Positions 19,028 to 27,583 of a DNA stretch of 50,817 nt are shown here, piece after piece. The translations under genes and the position numbers were made by a program. Position 1 is the stretch's first letter; every line of letters begins with the position of its first letter. A model generated the notes under the pieces. It saw only the letters and a program-made list of their open reading frames with translations. It did not search any database and was not told the DNA's origin. The stretch spans positions 1 to 50,817 of the forward strand of contig NZ_JAMOIE010000027.1 of assembly GCF_024448935.1 (NCBI RefSeq). Direction: 5' to 3'. Origin of the DNA: Stutzerimonas stutzeri (lineage in GTDB: Bacteria; Pseudomonadota; Gammaproteobacteria; Pseudomonadales; Pseudomonadaceae).

Positions 19028-21382
19028 TCACAGCTCTTGCCGCAGCTTCTCCGGCTTGATCAGGAAGCGCGCCAGTGCCGGCAGCAGCCAGATCGCGCCG
19101 ACCATGTTCCAGAGGAACATGAAGGTCAGCATCAGGCCCATGTCGGCCTGGAACTTGATCGCCGAGAAGACCCAGGTGAACACCCCGATCGCCAGGCAGA
19201 TGCCGGTGAAGATGACCGCCTTGCCCGTCGATTTCAGGGTTTCGTAATAGGCTTCCTGCAACGTCATGCCCTGGCGCAGGTAGGATTCCAGACGGCTGTA
19301 GATGTAGATGCCGTAGTCCACACCGATGCCCACCCCGAGTGCGATCACCGGCAACGTCGCGACTTTTACGCCAATCCCCATGAAGGCCATCAGTGCGTTG
19401 CCGAGAATGGAGGTCAGCACCAGCGGCAGAACGATACACAGGGTCGCCGCGACGGAGCGGAAGGTCAGCAGGCACATGAAACTCACCGCGGCGTAGACCG
19501 CAATCAACATGGTGGTTTCGGAGGCGGCGATGACTTCGTTGGTCGCTGCTTCGATACCGGCGTTGCCCGCAGCCAGGACGAACTCCAGCCCTTCGCGGTT
19601 GTTTTCCTCGGCGAATTCACGCGCCGCGGACACCACATGCTCAAGCGTCTCGGCTTTGTGGTCATTGAGGAACACCAGCACCGGCGCCAGCGAGCAATCG
19701 CTGTTGTACATGCCTTCGGCTCGAGCGATGGAGCTGTTCAGCACGAACTGGTTACGCGACAGCGTTTCCCACTTCAGGCTGCCCTCGTTCATGCCCTTGA
19801 TGCTTTGCCGTGCCACAGTGACCATCGAAACGGCCGACTGCACGCCCTCGGTGTTCTCCATTTTCCACATCAGCTCGTCCATGGCGGCGAGCGTGTCGTA
19901 ATGGGCGCAGCCCTCGGGCGCCGTTTTCACCATCACCACCAGCACGTCCGAACTGGTCGAGTAGTTGCGGATCACGAAGTCGTTGTCGAGGTTGTAGCGC
20001 GAGTCCGGATGCAGTTCCGGGGCGCCCTGATCGAGATCGCCGATCTTCAGGTTCTGTCCGTACCAGAGGCCACCACCCACGGCGAGCAGCGCGATGACGA
20101 TGGAGATCGGCGCAACCACCGGATTGGCGAAATTCGACAGCAGGCGCCAGAACGGATGGTTGCGAGCCGCTTCCTCACGTGCCTGCTTGACCGCGCGCTG
20201 GCTGATGCCCATGTAGGAAATCGCCACCGGCAGCAGGATCAGGTTGGTCAGGATGATGACCGCCACGCCCAGCGACGCACCGATGGCCAGTTCGCGGATC
20301 ACCCCGATGTCGATCAGTAGCAGGGTCACGAAGCCAACGGCATCGGAGGCCAGCGCCACCATGCCCGGGATGAACAGTTGACGGAACGCCATGCGCGCGG
20401 CCGCAAGCGGATCGTCGGTTTCGCCGGAAGCCATGGCGATGCCGTTGATCTTCTGCACGCCGTGGGAAATACCGATGGCAAAGACCAGGAACGGCACCAG
20501 CATCGAGTAAGGATCGAGCCCGAAACCCAGCGTGTGCAGCAGACCGAGCTGCCAGGCAACGGCGATAAGCGTGGTCACGACCACCGCGATGGTGCTCTTG
20601 AAGCAGCGGGTGAACCACAGCAACAGCGCCAGGGTGATGCCGATGGCGACAAAGAAGAACAGCGCAACACCGACCAGGCCGTCAATCAGATCACCGACCT
20701 TCTTGGCGAAACCGATGATGTGAACCTCCACATTCGGATTCTGCGCCTCGTACTTGTCGCGAATCTTCTCTTCCAGCTCGTGAGAAAATTCCTGGTAGTC
20801 GAGCTTGATCTGCTTGCTGCGGTCTTCCGGATCCGAATAAGACTCCATCAGCGGCACGTCGATGGTGCTGGACTTGAAGTCGTTGGCAACCAGACGCCCG
20901 ACCTGCCCGGACTTGAGAATGTTGCTGCGCAGGTCATCGAGGCTTTCCGGCGACCCGTCATAGGTCTGCGGAATGACCTCACCACCGGCAAAGCCCTGCT
21001 CTGTCACCTCGGTCCAGCGCACACTGGGGCTCCACAACGACTTCATGTTGGAGCGATCGACACCCTGGATATAGAAGACTTCGTCATGGATCTGACGCAG
21101 CGTTTCCATGTAGTCCCTGGAGAAGATGTCACCATCCTTGGCTGCCACGGAGATCCGCACCGTGTTGCCCAGGTTGGCCAGGTCATCGCGATGCTGGAGC
21201 ATGTTCTGAATGTAGGGATGCCCCAGCGGGATCATCTTTTCGAAGCTGGTCGAAGGACGAACCTGAGCCGCCTGATAGAACAGGAACACACTGATCAACA
21301 GGCAGACGAGGATCACTGCCGGTCGATTGTTGAATATCAGGCGCTCGAGGAAAGAGGCCGGTTTCTGTTGATGCTTGGTCAT
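19028..21382 (-). CDS. RND superfamily exporter (MMPL/HAE3-like)
   Basis: Inner-membrane transporter of the RND superfamily, 784 residues. It has the two-fold RND layout: a first helix (about 22-42), a large periplasmic loop, a block of five helices from about 235 to 390, a helix near 425, a second loop, and a final helix block from about 640 to 770. Acidic and glycine motifs typical of MMPL/SSD domains (GIGVDYGIYIYSRLE) are present. At under 800 residues it is closer to hopanoid or lipid exporters (HAE3) than to AcrB, and no membrane-fusion protein or outer-membrane channel lies nearby. It lies 12 bp downstream of the YCF48-like gene in what looks like a two-gene operon. Substrate unknown. 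Confidence 0.85.
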   Translation of the reverse strand: MTKHQQKPASFLERLIFNNRPAVILVCLLISVFLFYQAAQVRPSTSFEKMIPLGHPYIQNMLQHRDDLANLGNTVRISVAAKDGDIFSRDYMETLRQIHDEVFYIQGVDRSNMKSLWSPSVRWTEVTEQGFAGGEVIPQTYDGSPESLDDLRSNILKSGQVGRLVANDFKSSTIDVPLMESYSDPEDRSKQIKLDYQEFSHELEEKIRDKYEAQNPNVEVHIIGFAKKVGDLIDGLVGVALFFFVAIGITLALLLWFTRCFKSTIAVVVTTLIAVAWQLGLLHTLGFGLDPYSMLVPFLVFAIGISHGVQKINGIAMASGETDDPLAAARMAFRQLFIPGMVALASDAVGFVTLLLIDIGVIRELAIGASLGVAVIILTNLILLPVAISYMGISQRAVKQAREEAARNHPFWRLLSNFANPVVAPISIVIALLAVGGGLWYGQNLKIGDLDQGAPELHPDSRYNLDNDFVIRNYSTSSDVLVVMVKTAPEGCAHYDTLAAMDELMWKMENTEGVQSAVSMVTVARQSIKGMNEGSLKWETLSRNQFVLNSSIARAEGMYNSDCSLAPVLVFLNDHKAETLEHVVSAAREFAEENNREGLEFVLAAGNAGIEAATNEVIAASETTMLIAVYAAVSFMCLLTFRSVAATLCIVLPLVLTSILGNALMAFMGIGVKVATLPVIALGVGIGVDYGIYIYSRLESYLRQGMTLQEAYYETLKSTGKAVIFTGICLAIGVFTWVFSAIKFQADMGLMLTFMFLWNMVGAIWLLPALARFLIKPEKLRQEL

Positions 21383-21394
21383 GGTGGCTCCGGC

Positions 21395-22486
21395 TTATTG
21401 TTGTTGTACGGGCAGGTTGGCGCCGCTCGGCGAAACGATCCGGACGCCGCTCTGCCCGACCAGGACCAGGTTGCCATCCGGGTTGCCGACGACGCCCGAC
21501 AGGGAGCGTCGGTCAGGGCGGCTGAACAGCTTGAAGCTTTGTCCGTTGTCCTCGCTGCTGAGCACGGTGCCGCCATGACCGACCACAACGATGCGTCCAT
21601 CGGCCAGCCGGTTGCCATCAGCCAGGCCCGATTCGACGGCATCACCGTCATCCAGCAGCTCGATGGCCTGCCAGCTGTCGCCGAAATCGGTTGAGCGGAA
21701 CAGATTGCCACGCAGGCCAAACGCGACGACGACGCCTGGCTCGCCGCCGCCGACAACGCCGAACAACGAGCCCTGATAGGGCGACTCGACGCGCTCCCAG
21801 GTTTCGCCCATGTCAGCGGAGCGGAACATGCCGCCCATCTCGCCGACGATGAACAGGCCGGACCCGGGAATCTCGGCAATGGCGTTGAGGTGGGAACCCT
21901 CCTCGTTATCGAGGCGATCAGCGACGTCTTCCCAGTGTTCCCCGCCATCGGTGGTTTCCAGCAGCACGCCGTAAGCGCCGGTGGCAAAACCGTGCTGCGC
22001 GTTCTCGAACCAGACGTCGAGCAGCGGTACTTCGCCTTCGCGCTGTTCGTACTGCTGCGTCCAGGTCTGGCCGCCGTCCGTCGTGCCCAGGATCAGTGCG
22101 TCATGCCCCACCGCCCAGCCGTGCTTGTCGTCCGTGAAATACACGGCGGTGAGCAGCTGCCGGGTGGGCACCTTGGCCTGCGACCAGGTAGTGCCACCGT
22201 CATCGGAATAAAGGATGTGCCCCCGATCCCCTGCCGCGACCAGACGCGAGCCGGCATGGGCAATATCGAGAAGAAGTGAGGATGCGGCTTTTTGCGATTC
22301 GATCGCGTAGCGAACGCCTGGCTCGGCAGGGCTTTGGGCCTGAGCAGGCGCGGCTAGAAATGAAATGGAGAGAACACTGCAGAGCGAGAGCGTTCTTGCC
22401 AGCGGCGATTGACTACAAAACATCGGCGTGCGGGACGTTTTTTTCGCGCGCCCAACCGGTGTGCGCCACATGACGGGCTCACTCAT
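21395..22486 (-). CDS. Exported BNR/YCF48-like beta-propeller protein
   Basis: Predicted secreted protein with six or so short motifs of the Asp-box type (SDDGGTTW, TTDGGQTW, TTDGGEHW, SADMGETW, STDFGDSW, SEDNGQSF), expected to fold as a beta-propeller like the photosystem II assembly factor YCF48. A hydrophobic export signal runs from about residue 31 to 51 (LSLCSVLSISFLAAPAQAQS). The start at 22486 has an AGGGGGT site 7 bp before it but leaves a long N-terminal region; the ATG at 22423 is the alternative. In other pseudomonads such genes stand next to an RND exporter and DUF1302/DUF1329 genes; here only the RND partner is present. A periplasmic helper role for the exporter is an inference. 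Confidence 0.78.
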   Translation of the reverse strand: MSEPVMWRTPVGRAKKTSRTPMFCSQSPLARTLSLCSVLSISFLAAPAQAQSPAEPGVRYAIESQKAASSLLLDIAHAGSRLVAAGDRGHILYSDDGGTTWSQAKVPTRQLLTAVYFTDDKHGWAVGHDALILGTTDGGQTWTQQYEQREGEVPLLDVWFENAQHGFATGAYGVLLETTDGGEHWEDVADRLDNEEGSHLNAIAEIPGSGLFIVGEMGGMFRSADMGETWERVESPYQGSLFGVVGGGEPGVVVAFGLRGNLFRSTDFGDSWQAIELLDDGDAVESGLADGNRLADGRIVVVGHGGTVLSSEDNGQSFKLFSRPDRRSLSGVVGNPDGNLVLVGQSGVRIVSPSGANLPVQQQ

Positions 22487-22540
22487 GCATACCCCCTTTT
22501 TTTATAGGTAGGGCCTGCGTACTGAGGCAGGCGAGGCCAT

Positions 22541-22568
22541 GCTATAGGGCTTTCGAAAGCGGCGGCAA
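22541..22568 (-). promoter_or_regulatory. Possible promoter for the YCF48-like/RND pair
   Basis: On the minus strand TTGCCG (22568-22563) and TATAGC (22546-22541) stand 16 bp apart, a fair match to sigma-70 boxes, about 55 bp before the start codon at 22486. This is prediction only. Confidence 0.4.
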
Positions 22569-22685
22569 TTGCCTGGACGTTATGTTTTGTTAAGCATGGC
22601 TCGATGCTGTTGCGTGATAGGTGCGCCTTATGGCACGGGGCTTTGCCGCGCGATGCGTTCCGCTTTGAAAAAGGGACTCCGGGCT

Positions 22686-22728
22686 TCGAAAACGACAATC
22701 CCGCGGCGATGCGCGGATTGTCGTTTCG
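22686..22728 (-). terminator. Terminator downstream of pepN
   Basis: AACGACAATCC and GGATTGTCGTT form an 11-bp stem about 35 bp past the pepN stop, followed on the minus strand by a short T-run. It closes the nadK-to-pepN gene block. Confidence 0.75.
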
Positions 22729-22763
22729 GGTTGTCTGTCGGCCCGGCTCAGGCGGTCAGGGCG

Positions 22764-25421
22764 TCAAGCAAGGCTCTTGCTGACCACCTCATAGACATCG
22801 CTGGACAGCTCGCCCGAGGCCAGAATCCGCTCCAATTCGGCCTTCATCAGGCCTTGGCGGCTGGCGTCGTACTTGCGCCAGCGGGTCAGCGGCGCCAACA
22901 AGCGCGAAGCAATCTGCGGGTTGAGGGTGTTGAGCACAATGACCTGGTCGGCCAGGAAGCGATAACCAGCGCCATCAGCACCATGGAAGTTGACCAGGTT
23001 CTGGTTGGCGAAGGCGCCGATCAAGGCTCGAACCTTGTTCGGATTCTTCAGCGTGAACGCCGGGTGCTGCATCAGCTGCTGAACGCGTTCCAGACCACCC
23101 GGCTGGGTGTTACCAGCCTGCACGCTGAACCACTGATCCATGACCAGCGGGTTGTCCTTGAAGTGCTCGGCAAACGAGGCCAGCGCCTTGTCACGCTCGG
23201 TTTCGAAGCCCGAGTTGACCAGCACTGCTAACGCCGTCAGCCGCTCGGTCATGTTGTCCGCGACCTCGAACTGCTCGACGCAGGCGGCGACCACTTCGGG
23301 CTTTCCGCTGAGCATCAGGTACGACAAGGCGATGTTCTGCAAGGCACGCCGAGCGAAGTGGCCCGCTTCGGCAACATACGGCATAGTCCGAGAAACCTCG
23401 CGATTGGCCTGGTAACGCTTCCAGAACAGCTCGAACAATGCGGTGGCAATGCTCTGACGAGCGAAGTCACGCGCCGCGTGAATGGCATCGACATCAGCCA
23501 TCTCGCTGATTTCGGTCAGGTAGGCTTCGCTCGGCAGCGACAACATTTCCGCGACCATCGCCTGATCGAGGCTTTCGTCCTCGAGCTGGCTGCGCAGTGC
23601 CGCGACCAGACGCTGATCCAGCTGCAGCGCTTCGCCGCGCTGATGCTGCCCGATCATTTCCTGCAACACCTGGACCGACAGCCGCTGCCCCGCCTCCCAG
23701 CGGTTGAAACCGTCGGTGTCGTGCTGCATGAGGAACATCAGCTGATCGCGGCTGTAGGGGAAGTCCAGCTTCACCGGAGCGGAGAAACCACGCAGCAGCG
23801 AAGGCAATGGTTGCTCCGGCACATCGACAAAGGTGAAGGTCTGTTCGGGCTGGTCGACGGCCAGCACGCGGGTGGTACCGACCGGTGCGTCTTCACCTTG
23901 CAGGCGCAGCGCAATCTCGTTGCCCTGCCCATCCAGCAGGCCCAGCGAAACCGGGATGACGAAGGCCAGCTTCTCGCTTTGCCCCGGCGTTGGCGGGCAG
24001 CTTTGGCGGAATGTCAGGCTGTAGGTTTTTGCGGCGGCGTCGTACTGCTCACTGACGGCCAGTCGCGGCGTGCCCGCCTGGCTGTACCAGCGTTTGAACT
24101 GCGTCAGGTCGGCGCCATTGGCGTCTTCCATCGCCTTGACGAAATCATCGACGGTCACCGCCTGGCCATCATGCCGCGCGAAGTAGAGATCGCTGCCTTT
24201 GCGGAAGCCCTCCTCACCCAGCAGCGTCTGGATCATGCGCACCACTTCGGCGCCTTTCTCGTAAACGGTCAGGGTGTAGAAGTTGGAAATCTCGATAAAG
24301 GATTCCGGGCGCACCGAGTGGGCCATCGGACCGGCATCCTCGGCGAACTGGTGGGTGCGCAGGTAGGCGACGTCCTCGACGCGCTTGACCGTTGGCGAGT
24401 TCATGTCGGCGCTGAACTGCGAGTCACGGAAGACGGTGAAACCTTCCTTGAGCGACAGCTGGAACCAGTCACGGCAGGTGACGCGGTTACCGGACCAGTT
24501 ATGGAAGTATTCATGGGCGACGATCGCCTCGACACGCTGGTGCGCGGCATCGGTGGCGGTTTCGGCACGGGCCAGCACGGCGCTGGAGTTGAAGATGTTG
24601 AGGCCCTTGTTTTCCATGGCGCCCATGTTGAAGTCGTTGACCGCGACGATCATGAAGATGTCCAGGTCGTACTCGCGGCCGTAGGCTTCCTCGTCCCACT
24701 TCATCGACTTCTTCAGGCTGTCCATGGCGTGCTGGCACTTGTCGATGTTCTCCGGTTCGACGTAGATGCGCAGCGCCACGTCGCGACCGCTCACGGTGGT
24801 GAAGTTGTCCTCGACGCACCAGAGATCACCGGCCACCAGGGCGAACAGATACGCGGGTTTCTTGAAGGGATCTTCCCAGGTCGCCCAATGACGCCCATCG
24901 TCTTCTTCGCCGCTGGCGAGCGGGTTGCCATTGGAGAGCAGGACCGGATAGGCCTGCTTCTCGGCGCTGACGGTGGTGGTGAACGTGCTCATCACGTCCG
25001 GGCGGTCAAGGTAATAGGTGATCTTGCGGAAACCCTCGGCCTCGCACTGGGTGCAGAACATGCTGCCGGACTTGTACAAACCTTCCAGCGCGGTGTTGCT
25101 CTCCGGGTGGATGACCACCGAGCTGTCGAGGGTGAAGCTGGCCGCGTCGGGTTGCAGCGTCAGGCTTTCCTCGGCCACTTCGTAGTCGCCCAGGCCGAGC
25201 TGACGGTCATTCAGCGCCAGCGAAATCAGCTCGAGATTCTGACCGTGAAGCTGCAAAGACGGCAGCCCGGCACCGGCCTCCGGGTTGCGCCGCATCACCA
25301 GCTGGGCATGCACCAGGGTGCGGTCTTCGTACAGCTCGAAGGTCAGGTGGGTTTCATCGATCAGGTAGTCCGGAACTTGATAATCCTTGAGATGAATGAC
25401 TTTCGGTTGTTCGGTGCGCAT
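22764..25421 (-). CDS. pepN: Aminopeptidase N
   Basis: Zinc metallopeptidase of the M1 family that removes N-terminal residues from peptides in the cytoplasm. The 885-residue protein has the substrate-binding GAMEN motif at 267-271 and the zinc site HEYFH (His303, Glu304, His307) with Glu326 eighteen residues further on. The length and the all-helical C-terminal half (from about 550) match E. coli PepN. It is the last gene of a minus-strand block, about 100 bp after the DUF2797 gene, with a repeat-rich spacer between. Confidence 0.96.
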   Translation of the reverse strand: MRTEQPKVIHLKDYQVPDYLIDETHLTFELYEDRTLVHAQLVMRRNPEAGAGLPSLQLHGQNLELISLALNDRQLGLGDYEVAEESLTLQPDAASFTLDSSVVIHPESNTALEGLYKSGSMFCTQCEAEGFRKITYYLDRPDVMSTFTTTVSAEKQAYPVLLSNGNPLASGEEDDGRHWATWEDPFKKPAYLFALVAGDLWCVEDNFTTVSGRDVALRIYVEPENIDKCQHAMDSLKKSMKWDEEAYGREYDLDIFMIVAVNDFNMGAMENKGLNIFNSSAVLARAETATDAAHQRVEAIVAHEYFHNWSGNRVTCRDWFQLSLKEGFTVFRDSQFSADMNSPTVKRVEDVAYLRTHQFAEDAGPMAHSVRPESFIEISNFYTLTVYEKGAEVVRMIQTLLGEEGFRKGSDLYFARHDGQAVTVDDFVKAMEDANGADLTQFKRWYSQAGTPRLAVSEQYDAAAKTYSLTFRQSCPPTPGQSEKLAFVIPVSLGLLDGQGNEIALRLQGEDAPVGTTRVLAVDQPEQTFTFVDVPEQPLPSLLRGFSAPVKLDFPYSRDQLMFLMQHDTDGFNRWEAGQRLSVQVLQEMIGQHQRGEALQLDQRLVAALRSQLEDESLDQAMVAEMLSLPSEAYLTEISEMADVDAIHAARDFARQSIATALFELFWKRYQANREVSRTMPYVAEAGHFARRALQNIALSYLMLSGKPEVVAACVEQFEVADNMTERLTALAVLVNSGFETERDKALASFAEHFKDNPLVMDQWFSVQAGNTQPGGLERVQQLMQHPAFTLKNPNKVRALIGAFANQNLVNFHGADGAGYRFLADQVIVLNTLNPQIASRLLAPLTRWRKYDASRQGLMKAELERILASGELSSDVYEVVSKSLA

Positions 25422-25435
25422 CGGGTAGGCCTCTT

Positions 25436-25500
25436 CGAGGCAGCTTCAAGCGACGAGCTTCAAGCTGCAAGTGAATGGTTCATTCGATGGATCGATGAAG
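25436..25500. repeat. AGCTTCAAG direct repeats before pepN
   Basis: AGCTTCAAG occurs at about 25442 and again at about 25457, followed by the related AGCTGCAAG word and GGTTCATTCGATGG. The words belong to the same heptamer family as the array at 26677-26730. They occupy most of the 100-bp spacer between the DUF2797 gene and pepN. Confidence 0.65.
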
Positions 25501-25523
25501 CCGACCCACCTACAGGCTTGGGT

Positions 25524-26357
25524 TCACGGCGTGCAGCTTGCGGCCACCTGGTAAGCGGTGAACTTGCGAATGTTGATCACGCCTGTGTCGAGGATCAGAT
25601 ATTGACCCTTGATGCCGCGCAGGGTGCCTTCGACGACCGGCGTCTTTTCCAGATCCAGGCTGACGATCTTGGTCGGGTAGGCCTCGACCGGATAGCGGAT
25701 CTCAAGCACCTCGGCATCGGCCACTGGCTGGATCGCTTGCAACCCGTAGCGCTGCTGCAGTTCGCGCATGCCCTCAGCGCAGGCATCGAAGATCTGTTCG
25801 CGGATCTCGATCAGGTCGATGGGTTCGGCATCACCCTTGAGCAGTGCGCGCCAGTTGGTGCGATCTGCCACCTGGCTGCGCAACAGGTCTTCGACCATGC
25901 CGGATTGCTGTCGAGTCGCAACGCGCATGATCGGCAGCGCCTGGCTGGCGCCCTGATCGAGCCAGCGCGTCGGCAGTTGGGTGGCGCGGGTGATGCCGAC
26001 CTTGATGCCCGAGGAGTTGGCCAGATACACCACGTGGTCGGTCATGCAGAAATCCATGCCCCACTGCGGGTCACGGCAGGTGCCGAAATCGTGATGGCAC
26101 TTTTCCGGGCTCATGATGCAGATGTCGCACTGCGGCAGTTTCTTGAAGCAGGGATAGCAATAACCCTGGCTGAAACTCTTGTTGGTCTTGCGTCCACAAT
26201 GGCTGCAGTGAATGGCACCCAGATATTCCAACCGCAGGGTCTTGCCGATCAGCGGATTGACCGGCACCAGCTGGTTGTTCAGACGGAATGAATACTGTGC
26301 CTGCTCGCCCAGCTGAATCGACATCTTGCTCAGCGCGCCGCGTCCCAGCTCAAGCAT
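25524..26357 (-). CDS. DUF2797 family protein, cysteine-rich
   Basis: Protein of unknown function, 277 residues when started at 26357 (MLELGRGALSKM). Its N-terminal third holds a dense set of cysteines (CSHCGRKTNKSF, GYCYPC, CDICIMSPEKC, GTC), which look like zinc ligands. A conserved central stretch follows (VVYLANSSGIKVGITRATQLPTRWLDQGASQALPI), similar to GIY-YIG-like folds in its YLANS...KVGIT core; that likeness is my inference. The start overlaps the stop of the DUF1315 gene by 1 base (TGATG), so the two are translationally coupled. An open frame extends further upstream but overlaps that gene and is not coding. Confidence 0.85.
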   Translation of the reverse strand: MLELGRGALSKMSIQLGEQAQYSFRLNNQLVPVNPLIGKTLRLEYLGAIHCSHCGRKTNKSFSQGYCYPCFKKLPQCDICIMSPEKCHHDFGTCRDPQWGMDFCMTDHVVYLANSSGIKVGITRATQLPTRWLDQGASQALPIMRVATRQQSGMVEDLLRSQVADRTNWRALLKGDAEPIDLIEIREQIFDACAEGMRELQQRYGLQAIQPVADAEVLEIRYPVEAYPTKIVSLDLEKTPVVEGTLRGIKGQYLILDTGVINIRKFTAYQVAASCTP

Positions 26358-26632
26358 CAGTGGCAAGTCCCGGAAGCCGGGGCAAACAGGCTGGTGTCGA
26401 CCGGCGCCCTGTTCTTGCTCTTGGAGGCGCATTCCTGGCCACCCATGTAGCCGGTGCGCTGCTCTTCGGGGAGATTTTTCAATTCCCAGGCGATCATCGC
26501 GCCGAGGCAGGTCTCTTTCTGCTCGGGCGTCAGCTTGCGGCCGTCGCTCCACTTGCCCAGCTCGACGGCGGTTTTGAGGTTTTCGTAGACTTCGGGGGTG
26601 ATGTTTTCGATGGCTTCGATAAAGGACGACAT
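26357..26632 (-). CDS. DUF1315 (YeaC-like) protein
   Basis: Small protein of 91 residues related to E. coli YeaC, function unknown. The conserved core is ITPEVYENLKTAVELGKWSDGRKLTPEQKETCLGAMIAWE, with a lysine-rich tail. The start at 26632 (MSSFIEAIEN) follows a GGGAG site; an in-frame ATG at 26653 is less likely. It is coupled to the DUF2797 gene downstream. Confidence 0.85.
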   Translation of the reverse strand: MSSFIEAIENITPEVYENLKTAVELGKWSDGRKLTPEQKETCLGAMIAWELKNLPEEQRTGYMGGQECASKSKNRAPVDTSLFAPASGTCH

Positions 26633-26676
26633 GGGCGGCTCCCAGGGAATCAAGCGCGCATTCTAACGGAAATGCA

Positions 26677-26730
26677 GGCTGGAGGCTGGAGGCTGGAGGC
26701 GACAAGCTTCAAGCTTCAAGCTTCAAGCTT
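26677..26730. repeat. Heptamer arrays (GGCTGGA)3 and (AAGCTTC)3
   Basis: Three exact tandem copies of GGCTGGA (26677-26697) are followed, after six bases, by three exact copies of AAGCTTC (26704-26724) and a partial fourth. The array fills the gap between the rhomboid gene and the DUF1315 gene. The rhomboid stop codon (TGA at 26725-26723 on minus) lies inside the second array. Confidence 0.9.
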
Positions 26731-27583
26731 TCGATCGTGCGATCAAGCCGCCGATGACACCCGTGACGCAGCCGGCAACCAGGCCGCCAACATGGGCCGC
26801 GTTGGCGATCGCCAATGCGCCGAAGCTCACCACTTCGATCACGCCTGTCAGGCAGACCACCAGCCAGACCAGCATCAGCACCACAACGCCGGGAGGCAGC
26901 CGATAGGCCTCATCGGGGGCGAGCTTTTGGAACAGCCAGCAATGCCCGAGCAGCCCGTACAGAACGCCGGATAATCCCCCGAATATCCCCGGGCCACCGT
27001 AGGTGTACTGCGCCACATTGGAAACGACGCCGAACACCAGCGTCAGGCCAAGCAACATCAGCGCGCCTTGTCGATATTCGATGCGCCGTCCAAGCTCCCA
27101 GTACCACATCGAGTTCATGGCCAGGTGCAGGAAGCCGAAATGCACGAAGATTGGCGTTACCAGCCGCCACCACTCCCCTGCTGCGAGGGTTTGTTCGAGC
27201 GTCGCAAAGTAGGCGTACTCACCGTCGATGCGGAAGTCACCGAAGCTGAACCAGCGGATGGTCTCGAAGTTCTCGCCAAGCATGGTGATGGCGGCTGCGA
27301 TCATCGTCAGCAGCAATACCGCTGCAGTCAGCGGACTGCGGCGAAGGCTGGCGACAAAACCGCCGCCGCGCCGTGGCGGTTGTTCTGCCACCACGGCACC
27401 GTCGCCCCGAGGATAGCGCTGGTAGAGCTCGCGGACCTGCTCGGCCGTCTCTGCCGGCACCCGCAACACCTGCTCGCCCGACTCCTCGGAGACGCGGCAA
27501 GGCACCTGCAACCGCTGCAACAAGGCGATAAAACCGCTCAGGTCCTCTGACAATGGCAGGCGCAACGCCTCGATGATGGCCAT
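26723..27583 (-). CDS. Rhomboid intramembrane serine protease (GlpG-like)
   Basis: Protease that cuts transmembrane segments within the inner membrane. It has an N-terminal cytoplasmic domain (1 to about 70) and six or seven helices. The catalytic serine is Ser205 in GGLSGVLYG and the catalytic histidine His264 in ANAAHVGGL; the oxyanion and structural residues His148, His153 and Asn157 are in the HFGFLHLAMN stretch. 286 residues, close to E. coli GlpG. The start directly abuts the stop of the metallophosphatase gene. The final codons run into the heptamer repeat array. Confidence 0.92.
   Translation of the reverse strand: MAIIEALRLPLSEDLSGFIALLQRLQVPCRVSEESGEQVLRVPAETAEQVRELYQRYPRGDGAVVAEQPPRRGGGFVASLRRSPLTAAVLLLTMIAAAITMLGENFETIRWFSFGDFRIDGEYAYFATLEQTLAAGEWWRLVTPIFVHFGFLHLAMNSMWYWELGRRIEYRQGALMLLGLTLVFGVVSNVAQYTYGGPGIFGGLSGVLYGLLGHCWLFQKLAPDEAYRLPPGVVVLMLVWLVVCLTGVIEVVSFGALAIANAAHVGGLVAGCVTGVIGGLIARSKA

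Noticed and set aside
18586-19059. + strand frame running out of nuoN into the terminator region
   Set aside because: Out of frame with nuoN, arginine/glycine-rich, and crosses the terminator hairpin.
22483-22698. 71-codon minus-strand frame between pepN and the YCF48-like gene
   Set aside because: Overlaps the pepN terminator and the likely promoter, with no homology I recognise.
23358-26291. Very long + strand open frame (977 codons) opposite pepN and DUF2797
   Set aside because: It lies antisense to pepN, which has all M1 motifs; the frame is open because of high GC codon bias and its translation has no recognisable domain.
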